This document shows, piece by piece, positions 5,943-10,125 of a stretch of DNA of 10,125 nt. The notes beneath the pieces are model-generated. The model worked only from the letters and a program-made list of their open reading frames with translations. It searched no databases and had not been told where the DNA came from. Both the position numbers and the translations under genes were made by a program. The DNA comes from Promethearchaeota archaeon (GTDB lineage: Archaea > Asgardarchaeota > Lokiarchaeia > Sigyniarchaeales > Promethearchaeaceae), in the NCBI GenBank assembly GCA_014729055.1, contig WJKO01000288.1:1-10125 (forward strand), given 5' to 3'. Each line of letters opens with the position of its first letter. Within the stretch, counting starts at the first letter, position 1.

Positions 5943-8789
5943 CTAATATTTTAGATAATCATGTTTGTGAAATTGTCGTTGTGCCCATTTCTTATATTCC
6001 TTTAGTTCTTTAAGTCCATTTTTATCTATGATATATGCACGCCAAAATTCGATAATTATCTGACTTGCCATTATATATCCGAATAAAATACCCCAGTCTC
6101 TTAACGTAATCATGTAGTAATCCGAAAAGTTACAGAATATACCTTGCAATCCGGGTATGTAAATTATAGCAAATAATATTATCCAAGATATGGCAATTGA
6201 CCAGAGCAGAAATGTGTTTTTGAAAGGTCTGCTCTCAATGAATTTGGTGCGGTTGTCATTTCTGGCTATGAAGACAAACATTAATTCAAATACAAGGGTT
6301 TCCGTAAAGGTCATCATTTGTGCATAAGCTAGAATATTTTGCTCCGCGTTAGGTCCGCTAAATATCATAGGACCAACTAACAAGTATGATGTTAAGAAAA
6401 CCACAATAGAAACACAAAATGCTGCAACCCCTGCTACTACTGCAAACCCATACATATCTTTTACAAACGATTTGGCTTTAGATTTTGGATCTTGCTCCAT
6501 GAGAGCGGGATCATAAGGATCGAAAGATAGAGCTAGTGCAGGTAATGCATCAGTCAATAAATTAAGAAATAAAATCTGAAGGGGCAAGAATGGTAAGACA
6601 CCAAATAAACTGGTAATTAGAAGCGTTGTAAATATTTCATCAAAGTTACATGCTAGTAAATATCGGATGAATTTTTTCATATTTTCAAAAATATTACGAC
6701 CTTCCTCAATAGCGCTTACAATTGTATGAAATGCATCATCAGTGATAACCATATCAGCCACTTCCTTACTTACATCAGTTCCTGTAATCCCCATTGCAAC
6801 ACCTATATCTGCCTTTTTTAAAGCGGGAGCATCATTGACACCGTCACCCGTTACTGCGACCGTGTGGTCTTGATCTTGTAAATTTTTAACGACGCGGTAT
6901 TTATCATCAGCACTCATTCGATAAAATACTCTAGTATCGCGGATTTTGTCTTGTAACTCGTATTTAGACATCTTTTCCAGCTGCCGACCTCCAATAATTA
7001 AATCATCATCTGACAATATGATTTCTGTCTCCTTCGCAATAGCTATCGCAGTTTCTCTTTGATCTCCCGTTACCATAATGGTTGTAATTCCAGCTTTTCG
7101 GCATTCTCGTATCGCATCTCGTACTTCTTCACGTGGAGGATCAATCATTCCAGTTAATCCTAAGAAAACAAGATTATTTTCTATCTCAATATCATCCTCT
7201 CTATCAAAATCCTTATTCACTTCCCTGTATGCAACACCTAAAACGCGTAATGCTTGACTTGACATTTGCACATTCGCATTGTTTACAGTTGCAATGTTTA
7301 ATTCCGAGAGCTCTTGAATTTCTCCATTTATCATAATTTTTGTGCATCTTTTCAATATCGTTGGGGGAGATCCTTTCACGTATGCATAATATTTCCCATC
7401 TTTTTCATTGATAGTTGTCATTCGTTTACGTTCTGAATCAAAGAAGAATTCATATATTCGAGGTAGTTTAAGATCGGGACTTAATCCCCATTTTTCAGCT
7501 GCCACCACCATTGCGGCCTCCGTTGGATCTCCTTTAATATCGAGTCTCGGTCCATCTTTAAGTAATTCAGCATTGTTGCAATTATAGATAACTTCCATCA
7601 ACAAATCCAGGGTTGGATCCTTATTTGGTTTTACATATCTTTCATTGCGAATAAACTGTCCTTCGGGAATATAACCCGTTCCACTTACTTCAGTTAATCC
7701 CTCAGACGTCCAGATCTGAGTAACAGTCATTTCATTCTTAGTCAAAGTACCTGTTTTATCAGAACAAATATAATCAACCGAACCTAACGTTTCAACTGCT
7801 GGTAAATGAGAGACAATGGTCCTCTTTTTCGCCATTCGACTGACACCAATAGCATACGTGATAATGATTGCCGCGGGTAGACCTTCGGGAACTGCGGAGA
7901 TAGCCAAGGCAATTGCTGTTTTAAAGCTTTCTATCCAATTCTCTATACCTAGAATGCTAATATCAACGATCATTACTATTCCACAAATAACTAAAATGAT
8001 GGTACCTAAAACTTTCCCCAGTCGATCTAAGGACTTTTGTAAAGGCGTTAATTCCTTTTTTACTTGTGTAAGTTGAGCTATCCTGCCCATTTCGGTATTC
8101 ATTCCAGTGTTTACAACTACAGCCGTTGCACGTCCATAGGTCGCACTGGTGCCCATAAAGAGTATATTTATTCGTTCGTATAATTTCGCTTTTTTTGAGA
8201 CGGGCGCCTCTCGTTTTTTAATTGGTCTTGATTCCCCAGTCAAAATTGCTTCGTCACACTTAAACATATGTGATTCAACAATCCGGCAATCCGCAGGTAC
8301 TTTATTTCCGTTTTCAAGTAAAATAATATCTCCTGGTACTAATTCTGAAGAATTAATTTTCATATGAGAACCCCCTCGAACTGTCAGAACTTCTTGTTCA
8401 AAATATTCCTTCAGTTTTTCAAGGGCTTTATTTGATCGATAATCTTGAACAAAACCGATCAATCCATTTATCAATACTATTGAGAAAATAGCTATTGCAT
8501 CAATTATCTCTTTAATATCTCCATGTGCCACGTAATCACCATAGCCCATGTAAAAGCTGATTATGCCCGAAATGATCAACAATACAACTAGGAAATCGGT
8601 GAACTGGAAGACAAACATCTTAAGAATCTTGTATTTTTCTTTGATTTCAATTTTATTAAGCCCGTACTTCTTCTGCCTATCAGCAACATCTTGTTCAGAA
8701 AGTCCATTTTTTGAGGCATTTAATTTACTTAAGACTTCTTCTACATCCATCGCATGCCATTTTTCAGATCCATTACGCTCTTTGGACAT
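5943..8789 (-). CDS. P2-type Ca2+-transporting ATPase (SERCA/PMR1-like)
   Basis: A complete 948-residue P-type ATPase that should pump Ca2+ across the cytoplasmic membrane using ATP. It begins with the cation-ATPase N-terminal domain (about 10-75). The actuator domain has TGES (184-187). The phosphorylation site is DKTGTLT with D344. The nucleotide domain has KGSPP (472-476), a variant of KGAPE. The hinge is TGDGVNDAP (647-655). Ten membrane segments are readable: about 57-80, 95-115, 259-280, 290-318, 705-730, 732-755, 781-806, 821-843, 857-879 and 896-917. Ca2+ ligands correspond to SERCA site II (E302 in PEGLP, N743, D747) and site I (N715, E718, T746, D747, E835). All are present, so two Ca2+ per cycle is possible, unlike PMR1-type pumps with one site. 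The gene is convergent with the SIR2-TPR gene (27 bases between stops) and divergent from the radical SAM gene. A TATA box 26 bases before the ATG suggests a leaderless mRNA. Confidence 0.95.
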   Translation of the reverse strand: MSKERNGSEKWHAMDVEEVLSKLNASKNGLSEQDVADRQKKYGLNKIEIKEKYKILKMFVFQFTDFLVVLLIISGIISFYMGYGDYVAHGDIKEIIDAIAIFSIVLINGLIGFVQDYRSNKALEKLKEYFEQEVLTVRGGSHMKINSSELVPGDIILLENGNKVPADCRIVESHMFKCDEAILTGESRPIKKREAPVSKKAKLYERINILFMGTSATYGRATAVVVNTGMNTEMGRIAQLTQVKKELTPLQKSLDRLGKVLGTIILVICGIVMIVDISILGIENWIESFKTAIALAISAVPEGLPAAIIITYAIGVSRMAKKRTIVSHLPAVETLGSVDYICSDKTGTLTKNEMTVTQIWTSEGLTEVSGTGYIPEGQFIRNERYVKPNKDPTLDLLMEVIYNCNNAELLKDGPRLDIKGDPTEAAMVVAAEKWGLSPDLKLPRIYEFFFDSERKRMTTINEKDGKYYAYVKGSPPTILKRCTKIMINGEIQELSELNIATVNNANVQMSSQALRVLGVAYREVNKDFDREDDIEIENNLVFLGLTGMIDPPREEVRDAIRECRKAGITTIMVTGDQRETAIAIAKETEIILSDDDLIIGGRQLEKMSKYELQDKIRDTRVFYRMSADDKYRVVKNLQDQDHTVAVTGDGVNDAPALKKADIGVAMGITGTDVSKEVADMVITDDAFHTIVSAIEEGRNIFENMKKFIRYLLACNFDEIFTTLLITSLFGVLPFLPLQILFLNLLTDALPALALSFDPYDPALMEQDPKSKAKSFVKDMYGFAVVAGVAAFCVSIVVFLTSYLLVGPMIFSGPNAEQNILAYAQMMTFTETLVFELMFVFIARNDNRTKFIESRPFKNTFLLWSIAISWIILFAIIYIPGLQGIFCNFSDYYMITLRDWGILFGYIMASQIIIEFWRAYIIDKNGLKELKEYKKWAQRQFHKHDYLKY

Positions 8790-8810
8790 GAATCTATATT
8801 TTACTTAAAT

Positions 8811-8826
8811 CTTTAAATAATTTTTC
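8811..8826 (-). promoter_or_regulatory. BRE/TATA promoter of the Ca2+ ATPase gene
   Basis: Read on the minus strand, GAAAAA (8826-8821) is followed directly by TTATTTAAAG (8820-8811). This is a purine-A-rich BRE next to a TATA box centred about 26 bases before the ATG at 8789. That spacing puts the transcription start at or next to the start codon, so the mRNA would be leaderless. There is no Shine-Dalgarno before the ATG, which agrees. Confidence 0.5.
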
Positions 8827-8855
8827 ACGAATAAAAGTGGTTTGCTTCATATATG

Positions 8856-8874
8856 CGAAAAATTAATAATTTAA
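8856..8874 (+). promoter_or_regulatory. Possible BRE/TATA promoter of the radical SAM gene
   Basis: CGAAAA (8856-8861) followed by an ATTAATAATTTAA tract (8862-8874) resembles an archaeal BRE plus TATA box on the plus strand. Transcription would begin near 8893-8900, leaving a leader of about 40 bases that contains the Shine-Dalgarno site at 8928-8934. The region is AT-rich throughout, so chance resemblance is possible. Confidence 0.3.
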
Positions 8875-8927
8875 TTAATCGTATTTTAAACGATAGTCGT
8901 CTGTTATCTATTGTGAACTATTGTCAA

Positions 8928-8934
8928 GGTGAGG
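8928..8934 (+). promoter_or_regulatory. Strong Shine-Dalgarno site before the radical SAM coding frame
   Basis: GGTGAGG at 8928-8934 is the best match in the window to the archaeal anti-Shine-Dalgarno sequence. It lies 43 bases before the first in-frame ATG (8978), too far to serve it. It is four bases before an in-frame ATC at 8939. It therefore suggests that translation begins upstream of the first ATG. Confidence 0.5.
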
Positions 8935-8977
8935 AAGGATCAGTCATCAAAGTAAAACTCGTGTTTTATTATTAAGT

Positions 8978-10125
8978 ATGCCAGATACTTTCATGGGGTT
9001 TAGTCTGGCTGCAAGATTACCGAATCTAGGTTTAGTCAGTATAGCTGCGAATCGTAATAAAGACGAATGTGAAGTGGGCGTTGCCGATTTAATAATACGC
9101 CGAAAACGCGTTATGAGTGCGTTAAAAAATCTTCTCGATCGCTTTCAACCAGAGATTGTTGGGTTGAATGCTATGACATTCCAATGGTTTACTGCACGTA
9201 AAATTGCAAAATGGATAAAAACAGAATATAATTCAGAAATTAAAATTATCTTGGGTGGCTACCATGCTAGCACTTGCTATGAAGAAATCGGTCTACAAAT
9301 AGATGGTGCAGAAGATGCAACTGATGATGAATATAAAAAACTGAGATGTTGCCCGTGGTGTGATTTTATCATACGTGGAGAGGGAGAATTTACATTCCGA
9401 GAGTTTATTCATTCATATAGAACGGATCAAGATTACGGACAAATCAAAGGGTTAAGTTGGAGGGATTCTGAAGACATTATGCACCACAATCCTCGAAATG
9501 AACTAATTGACCTGTCAAAATTAAAGATCCCTGATAGAAGTGCGCGTTTGATAAAAAAGACATATCATGCGGCAGGTCATGTCGCCGATTGTGTTGAAAC
9601 ATCGCGAGGTTGCACCAATAAATGTAAATTTTGCTCAATTCGTGAGATGTATGGGCATAATGCAGGTATTCGGTATTTTCCATTAGAAAGAGTTATTGAG
9701 GATATCAAAGAGTGTGAAAAATATGGGGCTTCATATGTTGTATTTATCGATGATAATATTACACTTGATCCCGAGAGGTTTGAAAAACTCTGTGATATGA
9801 TAATTGAAGAAAAGAAAAAAAACCACATCAATAAACGAATGCAATTTTTTACACAAGCCAGCGCGAATGGTCTTTTAACAAAGAATACATTGATTCCAAA
9901 AATGGGAAAAGCTGGATTTGGAATTGTATTTTTTGGAATAGAAAATGTAAGTAAACGGAACCTGAAATTGTTTAGAAAAAGTGTTCCAAAAGCCGATAGA
10001 ATGAAAACGTTAGTTCAAAAACTGCATGATAATAATATTATTAGTTTCGGAGGATTTATCGTGGGTAATCCTGATGATACTCTTTCCGATATACGTCGAA
10101 ATATCGATTATGCACAGTTCCTTGA
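8978..10125 (+). CDS. B12-binding-domain radical SAM protein (partial, cut at right edge)
   Basis: At least 382 residues are visible and the frame is open at the window edge. The first part is a cobalamin-binding (B12-BD) Rossmann domain: PDTFMGFSLAARLPNLGLVSI, then PEIVGLNAMTFQWFTARKIA (58-77), IILGGYHAS (90-98) and DFIIRGEGEFTFREF (129-143). The radical SAM core follows with ETSRGCTNKCKFCSIR (207-222). C212, C216 and C219 are the CxxxCxxC ligands of the 4Fe-4S cluster that cleaves S-adenosylmethionine. Downstream strands include YVVFIDDNITLDP (253-265), FGIVFFGIEN (314-323) and GGFIVGNPDDT (358-368). Members methylate or rearrange unreactive carbon or phosphorus centres; the substrate cannot be inferred. 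CCPWC at 124-128 is an unusual extra cysteine cluster. Coding similarity continues upstream of this ATG (KTRVLLLS, from about 8954), so the true N-terminus is probably longer; see findings. The neighbour on the left is the divergent Ca2+ ATPase gene. Confidence 0.88.
   Translation, partial: MPDTFMGFSLAARLPNLGLVSIAANRNKDECEVGVADLIIRRKRVMSALKNLLDRFQPEIVGLNAMTFQWFTARKIAKWIKTEYNSEIKIILGGYHASTCYEEIGLQIDGAEDATDDEYKKLRCCPWCDFIIRGEGEFTFREFIHSYRTDQDYGQIKGLSWRDSEDIMHHNPRNELIDLSKLKIPDRSARLIKKTYHAAGHVADCVETSRGCTNKCKFCSIREMYGHNAGIRYFPLERVIEDIKECEKYGASYVVFIDDNITLDPERFEKLCDMIIEEKKKNHINKRMQFFTQASANGLLTKNTLIPKMGKAGFGIVFFGIENVSKRNLKLFRKSVPKADRMKTLVQKLHDNNIISFGGFIVGNPDDTLSDIRRNIDYAQFL

Noticed and set aside
7816..8367. 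Plus-strand open frames inside the ATPase gene
   Set aside because: They are antisense to membrane and actuator segments with family motifs; their hydrophobic look mirrors the real coding strand.
8853..8975. A 40-codon plus-strand open frame (starting MRKINNLINRIL) overlapping the radical SAM start
   Set aside because: It has no Shine-Dalgarno, low-complexity AT-rich composition and no family resemblance, and it overlaps the radical SAM frame. It matters only as a possible upstream part of that gene if a frameshift is real, so it is not annotated separately.
1..10125. tRNA, rRNA, CRISPR array, transposase or phage genes
   Set aside because: None was recognised. The spacers are too short for rRNA, show no cloverleaf-like sequence or regular spaced repeats, and every sizeable open frame belongs to a cellular gene family.

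Overview
The window looks like chromosomal DNA from an AT-rich archaeon. The clues are AT-rich spacers with BRE/TATA-like boxes about 25-30 bases before start codons (which fits leaderless transcripts), few clear Shine-Dalgarno sites, T-tract ends instead of hairpin terminators, and lysine-rich protein tails. Together with a eukaryote-like P2-type Ca2+ ATPase and a SIR2-TPR protein, this would fit an Asgard (Lokiarchaeia-like) genome. That placement is an inference; no rRNA or other phylogenetic marker is present. I see no rRNA, tRNA, CRISPR array, insertion sequence or integrase. The genes fill almost the whole window, and no gene-free stretch exceeds 150 bases.

Layout, left to right. (1) Bases 1-65 hold the last 20 codons of a plus-strand gene. 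(2) Bases 152-1147 (+) encode an Asp-box (BNR) sialidase-like beta-propeller. (3) Four minus-strand genes follow, read right to left: a GNAT acetyltransferase (3632-3030), a C39-like cysteine peptidase (2952-2173, or from a TTG at 3012), a 73-residue zinc-ribbon protein (2126-1905) and a class I SAM methyltransferase (1800-1144). The first three are closely spaced and may be one transcript that ends at paired T-tracts before the methyltransferase gene. The methyltransferase and sialidase genes converge and overlap by four bases. (4) Bases 3738-5915 (+) encode a SIR2-like NADase domain joined to TPR repeats of strikingly regular 40-residue period. (5) Bases 8789-5943 (-) encode a complete Ca2+ P-type ATPase, convergent with the SIR2 gene across 27 bases. 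(6) Bases 8978 to the right edge (+) carry a B12-binding-domain radical SAM protein, cut by the window and lacking an obvious conventional start codon for its first beta-strand.

How they fit together. No metabolic pathway links all the genes. The SIR2-TPR protein is the best candidate for a little-described system: it keeps the SIR2 NAD-site residues and couples them to a TPR array with no recognisable NTPase between, the general architecture of single-protein NAD-depleting immune effectors. The GNAT and C39 genes form a second notable pair, because these two domains occur fused in some bacterial proteins. The Ca2+ pump retains the residues of both SERCA-type Ca2+ sites and points to active Ca2+ export.
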